Of a stretch of 64,000 nt of DNA, positions 1 through 9,238 are shown piece after piece. The DNA is from Frondihabitans sucicola (GTDB taxonomy: Bacteria; Actinomycetota; Actinomycetes; Actinomycetales; Microbacteriaceae): NCBI RefSeq assembly GCF_030296615.1, contig NZ_AP027732.1, positions 3,353,042 through 3,417,041 of the forward strand, given 5' to 3'. A program made the position numbers and the translations under genes. The notes under the pieces are model-generated. The model made no database searches, had not been told where the DNA came from, and saw only the letters and a list, made by a program, of their open reading frames with translations. Numbering within the stretch: the stretch's first letter is position 1; each line of letters begins with the position of its first letter.

Positions 1-881
1 CACCTCGTGCAGGGCCTCCCCGAATCCGGCGTAAACGACCACAGCGTCGCCGCAGGATCGAGAGCGGCGCGGCCGGGCACCGGAACCCCGTGTCCGTCCG
101 TCACCCGCAGGTAGCGCCGCACGAGCGTGCTGTCGAGCCCGCGGTCGAATCGCAGGACAAGCGGTTCTCCGGCTGCCGTGGGCCAGCGAACCTCCCAGAG
201 GGCCGGATCGACACGGGATCGTACGGGCGGCCCGACGCGATACGTCCGTCGCGCGGCGCTCGAGAGCGGAGCACCTGTGGCGTCCCGCAGCTCGGCATCG
301 ACGACGAGCGTCACCCGGCCGCCGGCGCGGATCGGGGCTCCCGCTCGAACGTGAGGCTGAAGGCCTCTCTTGATGCGGCCTGGCTCCAGCAGGACGGTGA
401 GCCGACGACGGTTCCGATCCCAGAGCTCCGGCGGCATCTCCAGGAGGCTCCCGGCCGACTCGTGGCCCGTCTCGTCGAGCAGATGCACGTGCCCGGCGGC
501 CGATCCTTCCTCCATCGGGGCGGAGAAGGTCACCGAGAAGCGCAACAGGTTCGCGGGGACCTCGCCGCTCCCCGGCTCGATCGCCTCGACGACGGTGCTG
601 GAGCGTCGTTCTGCTCGGGGAGCCTCGGTGCGCGCCAGCTCTCGCCAGTCGCGCCCGGGCCCCTCCGGGCGGCCGAGGACGACGTATCCGGTCCCGGGCA
701 CGGCGGCGAAACGCGGCGTGAAGCAGGCGGCGTCGTCGTCCCGATCCCACGTCCCGGCCGTCACGACGACGTCCGGACCGAGCGCGAGCGCCCCGACCGG
801 GACGACCGCCAGGTCGTCGGGAAGACCGGCGCCACGAACGACGAGGACGCCGAGACGCCAGCCCGCGCGGACCTCGGTCAG
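1..881 (-). CDS. Hypothetical protein with SbsA-type Ig-like domain (3' end beyond window)
   Basis: The reading frame is open from about 881 down to the window edge (293 codons), so the C-terminus is missing. It has strong G/C third-position bias. The stretch LLRFSVTFSAPMEEGSAAG, roughly residues 105-123, resembles the bacterial SbsA Ig-like domain (an 'F..F..PM' pattern), and a second beta-rich block follows near residues 200-290. No signal peptide is seen. No ATG, GTG or TTG precedes the frame; a CTG at 881-879 overlaps the TGA of the upstream gene by four bases, so translational coupling with a CTG start is my best guess. Function is unknown; pairing with a beta-propeller protein suggests a two-gene unit. 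Confidence 0.65.
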   Translation of the reverse strand, partial: MTEVRAGWRLGVLVVRGAGLPDDLAVVPVGALALGPDVVVTAGTWDRDDDAACFTPRFAAVPGTGYVVLGRPEGPGRDWRELARTEAPRAERRSSTVVEAIEPGSGEVPANLLRFSVTFSAPMEEGSAAGHVHLLDETGHESAGSLLEMPPELWDRNRRRLTVLLEPGRIKRGLQPHVRAGAPIRAGGRVTLVVDAELRDATGAPLSSAARRTYRVGPPVRSRVDPALWEVRWPTAAGEPLVLRFDRGLDSTLVRRYLRVTDGHGVPVPGRAALDPAATLWSFTPDSGRPCTR

Positions 882-1990
882 AGCTCTGCTGCGCCGAGGG
901 TGCGCAGGCGGGTGTCGCCGCCGTCGTCTTGAATCACGACCACGCGGCCGCGGTCGAGCGACGCCATCCACGTGACACCGGGGTGATCGAGGTTCTCCCG
1001 CGGGATACCGAGCGAGGAGTCGGCATCCGAGAGCGGTTTGTCGAGTGCCTCTTGACCGGCGATGGACGAGGCCGGGATCTTCAGCAGGGGGTGGCGGGTG
1101 TTGGAGACCAGCAGGAACTCCTCCCCGTCGCGGTCGTACGACACGATGCTGAACGGCTGGTTCATCGGCCCGAGCTCGGCTACCGTGCGCCCGCGGACGA
1201 GACCCTCGCCCCGAAGCTGATCGACCGAGAAGTGGACGACGGGTGTGCACGTGTACGTGGCGAGGATGCTCGAACCGCCGTCGAAGGACGTGAGCGCGCG
1301 AATCGGCGACTGCGTCTCGTACTTGCCGTGGTCGACGTGGAAGATCTCCACCGATGTCTCGGTGGCCGCGGAGTCGAAGGGGTAGCGGATCTGGCGAAGC
1401 CGCGACGTGAACTCCTCGTTGCTGAGGCCTGCCACGAAGAGGGTGCCGTCGACCCAGGCGAGGTCGGTGATCGTCGAGCGGTGAAGCGGGACCTGGGCGA
1501 TGTTCAGGGTCACACCGTGGATCTCTCTCGGCGTCGACGACGGTTCGGTCCCGTCGAGCCAGACGTCCGTGCGCTCGTCGTCGGCGGTCGGGGCGTCGTC
1601 GAGGGCGAAGGACGTGACGGGCAGGTCATCGAGTTCGACGACGGTCAGCTCTCCGTCCGTTCCGGCCCGCACGATCGCGGGGCCGGCTTCCGGGCCGCGG
1701 CCGCGGGCGATCGAGAGGTACACGGCGTGCGAGGCGGGGTGCACGGTGATCCCTCGAAGGAGCGCGTCCTCGCGTTCGACCCCGAGAAGCGACGCGACCT
1801 TCGTCCCCAGCTGGTCGACGCGCACCTCGGCCGCCTCCGCAGCGTCTTCTTCCGGAGGGAGCTCGAACGCGAAGATCGTCGCCCGAGCGACGTCGGCCGC
1901 GAAGAGGATCGACGTGCCGTCGGGCGACACCTCCGGAGCGAAGAGAAGGGATCCTGCCGAAAGCAGTGTCGATGGTGCCGTGAGCGTCAC
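878..1990 (-). CDS. Hypothetical beta-propeller-like protein
   Basis: A 370-residue protein without signal peptide or membrane segment. Repeated short beta-rich blocks (FAPEVSPDGTSILFAADV near residue 17, LAWVDGTLFVAGLS near the middle, VTWMASLDRGRVVVIQDD near the end) look like blades of a WD40/SMP-30-like propeller. The GTG start at 1990 is preceded by GGAG at a spacing of about seven bases. The downstream Ig-like gene overlaps its stop, so the two are probably co-transcribed. I do not recognise a specific family or substrate; a structural or binding role is only an inference from the fold-like repeats. Confidence 0.75.
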   Translation of the reverse strand: MTLTAPSTLLSAGSLLFAPEVSPDGTSILFAADVARATIFAFELPPEEDAAEAAEVRVDQLGTKVASLLGVEREDALLRGITVHPASHAVYLSIARGRGPEAGPAIVRAGTDGELTVVELDDLPVTSFALDDAPTADDERTDVWLDGTEPSSTPREIHGVTLNIAQVPLHRSTITDLAWVDGTLFVAGLSNEEFTSRLRQIRYPFDSAATETSVEIFHVDHGKYETQSPIRALTSFDGGSSILATYTCTPVVHFSVDQLRGEGLVRGRTVAELGPMNQPFSIVSYDRDGEEFLLVSNTRHPLLKIPASSIAGQEALDKPLSDADSSLGIPRENLDHPGVTWMASLDRGRVVVIQDDGGDTRLRTLGAAEL

Positions 1991-2166
1991 AGTGTTCTCC
2001 CGCCTCGAGGCGGACCGCGCTCACGGAGAGCGCACCGCCGAGTTCCGACGAGAGCCGGGCGACCCGCGTCGATCGGTTGAAGGGTACGCCTCGGAGATGG
2101 CCGACGCCTCGGCGGGCGGTCGCGACGGGAGACCGACCGGACGACCTCGTCCGTTACGGTGGACCG

Positions 2167-3113
2167 ATGGGGACCACGAATCCGTCGCGCACCGCTTGGC
2201 CGGATCTTCCGGACGCCGTCCGCCGTCACGTCGAGGAGACCCTCGGAGGCCCCGTGACACGGGCGACCTCGCAGGTCGACGGTTTCTCGCCCGGAAGCGC
2301 CGACCGCGTGGAGACGGCGGACGGCCGGCGGGCTTTCGTCAAGGCCGTCGAACGACAGCAGAATCCGGGTGCCTTCGATCTGCACCGGCGAGAGATCTGC
2401 GTCATGGCGGCTCTCCCCCGAGCGTGAGTGCGCCCACGCTCCTCTCGTCCTACGACCGCGACGAGTGGGTGGCGCTCGTCCTCGACGACATCGACGGACG
2501 TCATCCCGGCGGCGCGCTGGACGGCTCGGACGTCGGCGCCGTCCTCGACGCCTTCGCGACCTTCCCGCGGGTCGAACGGCCGGACCAGGGCGGATTGCCT
2601 CGAGTCTCCGACGAGATCACCGACGAGGCCTCCGGCTGGCGCGAGGTGCTCGACGACGGTGCCGCGGCAGACCTGCCGGAGTGGGTCCGGCAGTCGATCG
2701 ATTCGCTGGAGAGCGCCGCGGCGGAGGCGAGCACCGCCCTCTCCGGCGATTTCCTCCAGCATCTCGACTCCCGGGCCGACAACGTGCTCCTCGATCAGGC
2801 GGGCAGGGCCTGGATCATCGACTGGCCGTGGGCCGGAGTCGGTGCGAGGTGGGTGGACGGCCTGATGTACCTGTTCGATTGCCGGGTCCGCGGAGAATCG
2901 GTCGACACGGAAGGCGTCCTTCGATCCCATCCGCTGTTCGACGGGGTGCCCGAGTCGAGCGTCGACGCCGTGCTCTCGGCCATGAGCGGGGGCTTCTTCG
3001 CCAAATCCCGGCGGCCGGCACCACCGAACATGCCGACACTGCGCGCGTTCCAGAAGACCGAAGCCTTGGCGGGGATCGACTGGCTCCGCGAACGGTGGCA
3101 AGCGAAGGGGTGA
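2167..3113 (+). CDS. Aminoglycoside phosphotransferase (APH)-family protein, frameshifted
   Basis: An APH/choline-kinase-type fold of about 315 residues once one missing base is restored. The N-lobe (residues 1-86) has the FVKAVER lysine strand. The C-lobe carries the catalytic loop LQHLDSRADNVLLD (H-x-D-x4-N) followed by WIIDWPW, the Mg-binding Asp. The first part ends at a TGA at 2425-2427 and the rest continues in the next frame. Adding one C to the CCCCC run at 2415-2419 joins them as ...ALPPSVSAPTLL. The span of 947 bases is one short of a multiple of three. The small-molecule substrate is unknown; many members of this family are not resistance enzymes. Confidence 0.75.
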
Positions 3114-3224
3114 GGCGTTCGTCGTTCGGCTCGGCGGTCACGGCTTTCGCCCCGCCCGTCCTGATCGTCCCGGCCCGCCGTCAAGCCCCGAAAGAAGGGC
3201 TTCTGCGGCGAGCTCGCGTCGGCC

Positions 3225-3710
3225 ATGATGGCGGAATGCGAGATTCGCGTGTCTGACGCCGGAACCACGAACGGTTCCTTCGATCCTGCGACCGTCGAGC
3301 TCCTGATCGCCTGGCAGAAGCTCGAGGTCTCGAGCCGGCAGGTGCGGGAGGAGTTCGCCGACCGCGCGGGGCTGTCCCTCAACGACTTCCAGACGCTCGT
3401 GTTCCTGTCCGCGAAACAGGACAGCACACCGAAGGCCGTGGGTCTGGCGCTCGGCCTGACGACCGGTGCCACGACCGCGCTGATCGATCGCCTCGAGAAC
3501 GGAGGCTACGTCACGCGCGAACCTCACCCCACCGACCGTCGCAGCACACGACTCGTTCTCACGGACACGGGGCTCACCGCAGCGACCCGGACGGGTGCCA
3601 GGTACTTCGAGGTGGTCAGGTCCACCGTTCCCCCGGAGGACCTCGCGAGCGTGACGTCTCTCTTCTCCCGTCTGGCCGACGCGCTCGACGCGACCCTCGG
3701 CAGCGGGTGA
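3225..3710 (+). CDS. MarR-family transcriptional regulator
   Basis: A winged-helix DNA-binding protein of up to 161 residues. The recognition region LSLNDFQTLVFLS...TPKAVGLALGLTTGATTALIDRLE is followed by the wing GYVTREPHPTDRRSTRLVLT, where the DxRS-R motif is the classical MarR wing. The start is uncertain: ATG at 3225 or 3228, or GTG at 3249, which removes a non-conserved leader. The gene lies 109 bases before a FUSC-family membrane protein on the same strand. Pairs of MarR repressors with FUSC-type aromatic-acid exporters are common, so ligand-responsive control of the neighbour is a reasonable inference. Confidence 0.9.
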   Translation: MMAECEIRVSDAGTTNGSFDPATVELLIAWQKLEVSSRQVREEFADRAGLSLNDFQTLVFLSAKQDSTPKAVGLALGLTTGATTALIDRLENGGYVTREPHPTDRRSTRLVLTDTGLTAATRTGARYFEVVRSTVPPEDLASVTSLFSRLADALDATLGSG

Positions 3711-3819
3711 CCGCGGCCTCGGCATCCCGCGGCAGGCCGGCGGGGCGCGCGAGGATGGGTGTCGCCCCAGCCGGAGGCTCGTACGCTGGCGGGGAGGCAT
3801 CGGGCATCGGGAGGCAGGC

Positions 3820-6180
3820 ATGGCGGTCGACACGTCGACGACAGCGATACCTGTCGGCGAGACCTCCTTCGCGCGGGTGCGGCGCACCGTCACGAGACCG
3901 ATCCGGCGCGCCATTCGCTTCGTCGCGACGTCCGACCCGGATCTCTCCCGGTTGCGGAGCGCGAGCACGACCATCACGTGCCTCGTCGTGGTGGCCGTCA
4001 TCCTCTTCGGGCTGGCCGCGATCACCGGCCTGTCCGCTGCCGGCGCGATCCCCGGCCTGATCCTCACGATGCTCGCCTGCAACGCGATCCGCGAGCCGCG
4101 CGCGAAGCCGAGGGCGGTCTCGATCCTGCTGCTCGTCCCGTCGTCGATCGCGGCCGTGACGATCGCGTCGCTGACGCACGACGTGCCGCTCGTGGCCGAC
4201 GTCGTCTTCGTGGCGATAGCGATGGCGGCCGTGTTCGTGCGCGTGATCGGACAGCGCGGCGTGTCGATCGGGATGGTCGGCTTCATGTCGTACTTCATCG
4301 CCATCTTCACCAAGGTCGACGTGGCCGAGCTGCCCGTCGTCGCCTGCGCCGTCACCATCGCCGCCCTCGTGGTGATCACGCTGCGCTACCTGCTCCGCCC
4401 GAGACATCCCGATCGCGACCTGCGACGCCTCCTGCGCGCTCTCGGCGTCCGAGCCGGACGCGTCCTCGACGTGATCGACGACGGCGTCCGCGCGGGCGGG
4501 ATCGACGAGAAGCTGCACCGGTCGGTGACGTCGCGTCTCGCCGCCAGCAGTTCGACGGCCGCGGGCGCGGAACAGGTCCTCGACACCGCCGACCACCCTC
4601 TCGTCGGCGGAATCTCGAACGACGAGCTGAGCGTGCGGATCTTCGACTTCCAGTTGATGCTCGAGCGGTTGCACAGCATCGTCCGCCGGGTACTGCTGGA
4701 CCACAGCATGACGGACGACCAGCGGTCGCAGCTGTCGACGCGACTCCGGGAGCTGCGTCGGGCGGTGCACTCCCCGGTGCGGCTGACCCGTTCCGTCGAC
4801 GAGGTCCGTCCGTCCTCCGGCCCTGCGGCGCCCCTCACGTCGGCGGTGCCGATCGCTTCCGGCCACGGAGCGCACGTGTCCGTCGGCGGAGTGTCCGACA
4901 GCGACGAGCGTCTCGAAGCCCTGGCCCGCGTGATCCGGTTCGGCTTCTCCTCGTGGCAGGGCATCGTCGCTCGCGGGCCGGACGGCGACTCGTCGCAGGC
5001 GGCCGAGACCGTCGACGACCTCGACGATCTCGAGCGCTCCGACCCCGCCGAGAACGACGACGCTCGGGGCGACGGCTCGGAGCCTCCGAGCAGGCTCGCC
5101 GCCCTTCCGCAACTCGCACGGACCGCCGTGCAGGTGGGCCTGGCCGCCGCCCTGGCGATCGCCGCCGGCACCGCGCTCTCCTCGACCCGGTGGTTCTGGG
5201 CCGTCATCGCGGCCTTCGTGGTCTACGTCGGCACCTCCACGCGCGGCGAGATCCTGTCGAAGGGGTGGCTCCGCGTCGTCGGGACCCTCGGTGGCGTCGT
5301 GCTCGGGGTCCTGATCGCCGGGGTGGTCGGCGGCAACCTCGTCGTCTCGATCGCCCTCATCGTCGTCTGCCTGTTCCTCGGGTTCTACTTCATGCAGGTG
5401 TCGTCGATGTGGATGATCTTCGGCGTCACGACGATGCTCGCGCTGCTGTACGGCCTGCTCGGCGAGTTCAGCATCGGCCTCCTGCTGACCCGGCTGGAGG
5501 AGACAGCCGCGGGCGCGGGAATCGGCATCCTCGTCTCCTACGTCGTCTTCCCGAACAGCACGCGCGATGCCATGCGGACCCGGACTCGCGCCTTCCTCGA
5601 CGCGCTGTCGTCCTCGCTCGAGACGGCGGTGCAGCGACTCACCCTGCCGACGCCGCGCGCCGAGGCAGTCGTCGCAGCGCCCGACGACGCCCGGGCCCTC
5701 CGCGACACCTTCCTGGCCCTGACGACCACGAGCAAGCCCGTGACCCAGGGCTGGGCCGGCGTCTCGAACCGGTCGGGCACGCGGCGGACGCTGGTCATCC
5801 TCGGCGCCTGCGAGTACCACGGCCGCGCCCTCACCAGGCTGGCCGACGGCGCCGTCGGGGCGGCGGACACGGTGAGCCTGCAGGATGCCCTTGCGCGGGC
5901 AGTCGATGCGGTGCAAGCCGACATCGACGCGTTCGTGAGCGCGCTCGAGTCGAAGATGACCGAGGTCACGTTCCATCCGGCCGGCGACGTCATCGACCTG
6001 CTGGAGGACCACGCCGACCTCGACGGGTCACGCTCCCACCGCTCGCTCGTCGGATTCGCCCGGCACCTCCACGCCATCGACCAGGCCCTCTGCGGTCGCG
6101 GAGCCGAGCTCGGCGCGACGCTCGAGCCGCTGCAGGCGGCCGAGCAGGATCCCGCGGCTGCCGAGGCAGCGTCCGACTGA
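3820..6180 (+). CDS. FUSC-family membrane protein (putative aromatic compound exporter)
   Basis: A 786-residue protein with the FUSC duplicated layout: a first block of about six membrane helices (roughly residues 50-195), a soluble stretch of some 230 residues, a second membrane block (about 425-560) and a cytoplasmic tail. Helices such as RWFWAVIAAFVVYVG and the long hydrophobic run near residues 485-525 are clear. The family includes fusaric acid resistance proteins and p-hydroxybenzoic acid efflux pumps, so the product is probably an inner-membrane exporter, but the substrate is not visible from sequence. The MarR gene upstream is the likely regulator. The start ATG follows GGGAGGCAGGC. 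Confidence 0.85.
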   Translation: MAVDTSTTAIPVGETSFARVRRTVTRPIRRAIRFVATSDPDLSRLRSASTTITCLVVVAVILFGLAAITGLSAAGAIPGLILTMLACNAIREPRAKPRAVSILLLVPSSIAAVTIASLTHDVPLVADVVFVAIAMAAVFVRVIGQRGVSIGMVGFMSYFIAIFTKVDVAELPVVACAVTIAALVVITLRYLLRPRHPDRDLRRLLRALGVRAGRVLDVIDDGVRAGGIDEKLHRSVTSRLAASSSTAAGAEQVLDTADHPLVGGISNDELSVRIFDFQLMLERLHSIVRRVLLDHSMTDDQRSQLSTRLRELRRAVHSPVRLTRSVDEVRPSSGPAAPLTSAVPIASGHGAHVSVGGVSDSDERLEALARVIRFGFSSWQGIVARGPDGDSSQAAETVDDLDDLERSDPAENDDARGDGSEPPSRLAALPQLARTAVQVGLAAALAIAAGTALSSTRWFWAVIAAFVVYVGTSTRGEILSKGWLRVVGTLGGVVLGVLIAGVVGGNLVVSIALIVVCLFLGFYFMQVSSMWMIFGVTTMLALLYGLLGEFSIGLLLTRLEETAAGAGIGILVSYVVFPNSTRDAMRTRTRAFLDALSSSLETAVQRLTLPTPRAEAVVAAPDDARALRDTFLALTTTSKPVTQGWAGVSNRSGTRRTLVILGACEYHGRALTRLADGAVGAADTVSLQDALARAVDAVQADIDAFVSALESKMTEVTFHPAGDVIDLLEDHADLDGSRSHRSLVGFARHLHAIDQALCGRGAELGATLEPLQAAEQDPAAAEAASD

Positions 6181-6198
6181 GCGGGTGGTCCCGCCGCT

Positions 6199-7214
6199 TC
6201 AGCGGCGCCGAGCAGCCGAAGTCAGCGAGACCGCTCCGTAGCTGTTGTCGTCGGGGTTCAGCGTGACGCCGGGCGCAACCAGTTCGTCGATCCGGTCGAG
6301 CACCTCGGCCGACAGAGTGACGTCGACGCCGGTGATCTGGGATTCGAGCTGCTCCATCGTGCGAGGCCCGACGATCGCGCTGGTCACCCCGGGGTGCGTG
6401 ATCGCGAAGGCGACCGCCAGTTCGATCAGCGTGATGCCGTTCGCCTCGGCGAGAAGAGCGAGTCCCTCGACCGCCTCGAGTTTGCGCTGGTTGGCCGGAG
6501 ACGACATGTCGAAGCGAGCCGGCGGCCGGTTCTTCGAGACCGGGGCTCCCGGAGCGTCCTTGCGCCACCGGCCGGTGAGCCAGCCGCCCGACAGCGGGCT
6601 GTAGACGAGAGTGCCCATGCCATAGCGCTGCGTCGTCGGCAGGATGTCCTCTTCGATCCCGCGGACCAGGATCGAATAGGGCGGCTGCTCGGTCACGAAC
6701 CGCTCCAGATGACGGTCGCGGGCGGCGACCTGCGCTTCGACGATCTGTGCGCCCGAGTAGGAGGACGACCCGATCGATCGGACCTTGCCCTGGTGCACCA
6801 GGTCTGACAGCGCCCCGAGCGTCTCCTCGACATCGGTCGTAGCGCTGGGACGATGCACCTGGTACAGGTCGATGTGGTCCGTCTGCAGGCGGCGGAGGAG
6901 TTCTCGACCGCTGAGATGATGTACCGGCGAGAGCCACCCGACGAATTCGGACCGGGGCCGGTCGGCATGAAGAACTTGGTCGCCAGCACGACGTCGTCGC
7001 GCCTGCCTTTGAGGGCCTTGCCCACGATCTCCTCCGACTCGCCGTCCGAGTAGACGTCGGCCGTGTCGACGAAGTTGATCCCGGCGTCGAGCGCGCGATG
7101 GATGATCCGGATCGAGTCGTCGTGATCCTGGTTACCCCAGGCCCCGAACATCATCGTGCCGAGGCACAGCGGGCTCACCTCGATGCCGGTTCGGCCGAGC
7201 GGGCGGTAGTCCAT
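6199..7214 (-). CDS. Aldo/keto reductase, frameshifted
   Basis: An NADPH-dependent (beta/alpha)8 aldo/keto reductase of about 338 residues after repair. The start [21 protein letters not shown] is typical of the YajO/AKR11-like group. The catalytic set is present: Asp and Tyr in [14 protein letters not shown], Lys in ATKFF and His in DLYQVHRP. The cofactor region near the C-terminus includes [15 protein letters not shown]. The frame breaks near 6895; restoring one C gives [21 protein letters not shown], the expected family sequence. The start ATG at 7214 is preceded by GAAAGGAACC. The carbonyl substrate is unknown. Confidence 0.85.
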
Positions 7215-7394
7215 GCTGGTTCCTTTCGTCGCGTGATTCGACGCTACGACGAGTTCGGACGGCCCCGGGAGGTACCAGCGGGGCTCCCTTCACAGGACCC
7301 CTCTTCCGCGCGCGTCACGATGTGACCGCCGGACCCCTCGATCCTGGTCGAAGCAGACCAGCGACGACGTGATGTGCGCGTCCGATCGTGACGG

Positions 7395-8065
7395 TCACGG
7401 CCCTCCGAGCCAGTGATCGATCCGGTGGTGGTCCGGGCTGAAACCGTTCGCGACCCCCAGAGAACGGCCTGGGTTCGGCTGTCGGCGCCGATCTTGCGGT
7501 AGACGGATCGGATGTACGACTTGACGGTGTTCGGGCTGAGGTAGGTCAGGGTCGCCACCTCGGCGTTGCTCTTGCCCTGCGTGATGAGCGCCAGGATCTC
7601 GGACTCCCGATCGGTGATGCCTTCGCGCCTCCCGGGCCAGTCCAGGCCGGCTGCGCTCGGTGCGCGTCGTCGGGGCTCGCTGACCACGATCTCGCCGGCC
7701 GCGACGGCTTCGAGAGCGAGCACGAGTTCTTTGGCAGCGAGGGTCTTCGAAAGGTAGCCGTGGACTCCCTGCTCGAGAGCGGTCGCCACGAGTTCCGGCT
7801 GGAAATTCCAGGTGTACACCACGACGTGACGTGCCCGCGGGTTCGCGACGAGCTCGGCGATCTCGTGGTGGTCCGATTCCGGTTGGGCGAAGGAGTCGTA
7901 GAGGACGAGGTCGATCGTGTCGTCGAGCGTCGCGTTCGCATCGATCTCGGACACCAGGATCCGGTCGCGATAGCTGTCGAACATGTGCGCCAAGCCGGTC
8001 AGTACCACGTCGTAGTCGTCGACCAGCGTGACGGTCAGCGGTCGGGTGGCAGTCGTGGTCGGCAT
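7395..8065 (-). CDS. LuxR-type response regulator, frameshift near 3' end
   Basis: A two-domain DNA-binding regulator of about 223 residues. The receiver domain (residues 10-125) has the acidic pair in LVDDYD, a candidate phospho-acceptor Asp57 in LVLYDSF and the conserved Lys in GYLSKTL. The LuxR/GerE helix-turn-helix (about 155-210) contains ITDRESEILALITQGKSNAEVA and LSPNTVKSYI. Near 7454-7458 one base is missing from a CCCCC run; restoring it changes an aberrant 90-residue tail into SRTQAVLWGVANGFSPDHH and a stop at 7395. No histidine kinase lies nearby. It is divergent from the GlsB-type gene, and paired palindromes lie between them. Confidence 0.85.
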
Positions 8066-8078
8066 GGTTCGAGCATTC

Positions 8079-8114
8079 CACCCCCAGGGGTGTATTGGCA
8101 CACCCCGAGGGGTG
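8079..8114. promoter_or_regulatory. Tandem palindromic operator CACCCC-NN-GGGGTG
   Basis: Two nearly identical 14-bp palindromes, CACCCCCAGGGGTG at 8079-8092 and CACCCCGAGGGGTG at 8101-8114, start 22 bp apart, close to two helical turns. They occupy the divergent intergenic region between the response regulator (start 8065) and the GlsB-type gene (start 8188). Two-fold symmetric sites spaced on one DNA face suggest a dimeric regulator binding twice, most simply the LuxR-type protein itself. That assignment is inference. Confidence 0.6.
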
Positions 8115-8187
8115 GTTGAGTCAGGAAGTCGCCGACTCCGGTGACACCACCGCATGCCACGGCATGCCGACAGAAAAGAGTCCCACC

Positions 8188-8466
8188 ATGATCGGTCTCA
8201 TCATCAGCCTCATCATCGTCGGCCTCATCGCCGGCTTCATCGCTCGTGCCGTGATCCCCGGACAGCAGAGCATGGGGGTCTTCAAGACGATCATCCTCGG
8301 AATCATCGGGTCGTTCGTCGGAGGCTTCCTGGGCTTCCTGATCTTCCAGCACGACCCGATGGACGGCTTCTTCCAGCCTGCCGGCATCATCGGCTCGATC
8401 GTCGGAGCCATCATCGTGCTGTTCGTCTACACGCGCTTCGCCGGACGCTCCAGCGTCAACCGCTGA
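8188..8466 (+). CDS. GlsB/YeaQ/YmgE-family stress response membrane protein
   Basis: A small very hydrophobic protein of 92 residues with three predicted membrane helices (IGLIISLIIVGLIAGFIARA, the GVFKTIILGIIGSFVGGFLG region, and GIIGSIVGAIIVLFVYTRF), matching the transglycosylase-associated/GlsB family of envelope stress proteins. I place the start at ATG 8188 because the preceding in-frame residues are polar and cover the operator region. The family is often induced under osmotic or general stress. It sits beside the sigma factor/Asp23 island, which supports a stress role. A hairpin follows the stop. Confidence 0.9.
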   Translation: MIGLIISLIIVGLIAGFIARAVIPGQQSMGVFKTIILGIIGSFVGGFLGFLIFQHDPMDGFFQPAGIIGSIVGAIIVLFVYTRFAGRSSVNR

Positions 8467-8482
8467 TCGGACCGCACTTCGA

Positions 8483-8511
8483 GGGCGCGGTCGTGAGCTG
8501 TGACCGCGCCC
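8483..8511. terminator. Bidirectional terminator hairpin
   Basis: GGGCGCGGTC (8483-8492) pairs perfectly with GACCGCGCCC (8502-8511) around a nine-base loop. It lies between the converging ends of the GlsB-type gene and the minus-strand membrane gene, so it can serve both. No clear T-run follows, which is usual in high-GC actinobacteria. Confidence 0.65.
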
Positions 8512-8512
8512 C

Positions 8513-8920
8513 TCAGCGGTTGAAGACGGCAGAGCCCCTGCGGACCCAGTCGCTGATGAACGGGATGACCTCACCGCCCGTGTGGACGGCGGTCAGGGCC
8601 ACCGCGAGAGCCGGCGAGACGGAGATCACGAGAGTGCAGATGACGGCGGCCACGGCGAAGAACCAGGCGACGGGACCGTGCCGCCTTCGCGCCGTCCAGA
8701 CCAGGAGGCCCAGAGCGAGCAGGTAGCCGGCCACGAGGGTCACCGCAATGCGGGCGAGCGGGATGTGCACGACCGGGGCCGCCGCGAGACTTGCGCCGAC
8801 CAGCCCGAGCAGCGGGAGCAGGACTCCGAACGCGATCACGAGGCTGAGGACGGAGCCGGTACCGAACGCGAACCAGACACTGCGGGGGCGATGGCGCCGA
8901 TCGAATGCGGACGTGCGCAC
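8513..8920 (-). CDS. Hypothetical membrane protein
   Basis: A 135-residue protein with three or four predicted membrane helices, including SVLSLVIAFGVLLPLLGLVGASLAAA, IAVTLVAGYLLALGLLVW and AWFFAVAAVICTLVISVSPALAVAL. The N-terminus is basic (MRTSAFDRRHRPRS), so it should face the cytoplasm. The GTG start at 8920 follows AAAGG. It is the last gene of the minus-strand run that begins with an Asp23 protein and CsbD, though a strong hairpin separates it from csbD. I do not recognise the family. Confidence 0.7.
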   Translation of the reverse strand: MRTSAFDRRHRPRSVWFAFGTGSVLSLVIAFGVLLPLLGLVGASLAAAPVVHIPLARIAVTLVAGYLLALGLLVWTARRRHGPVAWFFAVAAVICTLVISVSPALAVALTAVHTGGEVIPFISDWVRRGSAVFNR

Positions 8921-8955
8921 GAGAGGACCTTTCGACGAGGGGAAATACTCAGGGC

Positions 8956-8992
8956 GCGGCCCCGGTCGACGCGGACGTCGACACGGGGCCGC
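8956..8992 (-). terminator. Strong hairpin between CsbD gene and membrane gene
   Basis: GCGGCCCCG-GTCGACG (from 8956) pairs with CGTCGAC-A-CGGGGCCGC (to 8992), giving about 16 base pairs with one bulged A and a four-base loop. It lies 22 bases after the csbD stop on the minus strand. It may terminate most transcripts or stabilise the 3' end of the short csbD message. The choice between these cannot be made from sequence. Confidence 0.55.
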
Positions 8993-9013
8993 GAGGAGTG
9001 CGGTCGGAACCGC

Positions 9014-9184
9014 CTACTTGAAGACGTCCTTGACGTCTTCGCCGGTCTTCTTCGCGCCGGCCTTGACCTGGTCGGCCTTGCCCTCGGCTTCGAGCTTGTC
9101 GTTGTCGGTGACACGGCCGACGGTCTCCTTCGCCTTGCCGGTCAGGTCTTCTGCTGCGTTCTTGAACTTGTCTGCGGCGCTCAT
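9014..9184 (-). CDS. CsbD-family stress protein
   Basis: A 56-residue highly charged protein beginning MSAADKFKNAAEDLTGKAKE and ending GEDVKDVFK. The pattern K.K..AEDLTGKAKE..G..T.ND.LEAEGKADQ is the signature of the CsbD family of small general-stress proteins, which are typically among the most induced proteins under sigma-B-type control. The protein should be cytoplasmic and largely helical or disordered. The ATG at 9184 is preceded by AAGAAGGAGCGAGCC, a strong ribosome site. It follows the Asp23 gene by 54 bases and probably shares its ECF-type promoter. Confidence 0.9.
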   Translation of the reverse strand: MSAADKFKNAAEDLTGKAKETVGRVTDNDKLEAEGKADQVKAGAKKTGEDVKDVFK

Positions 9185-9238
9185 GGCTCGCTCCTTCTTG
9201 GGTTGGGGTGTGATTTTCGGGAGGGGGTGTTGCGGGTG

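Noticed and set aside
2167..3113. Calling the frameshifted genes pseudogenes
   Set aside because: The breaks are single missing bases in homopolymers, codon use and motifs are intact on both sides, and one affected gene is a normally essential tRNA synthetase. Sequencing error is the simpler explanation.
3616..6012. A 798-codon open frame on the minus strand opposite the FUSC gene
   Set aside because: Its translation is a low-complexity Arg/Asp/His/Gly-rich string with no domain, and the plus strand has clear membrane helices. It is a shadow caused by high GC.
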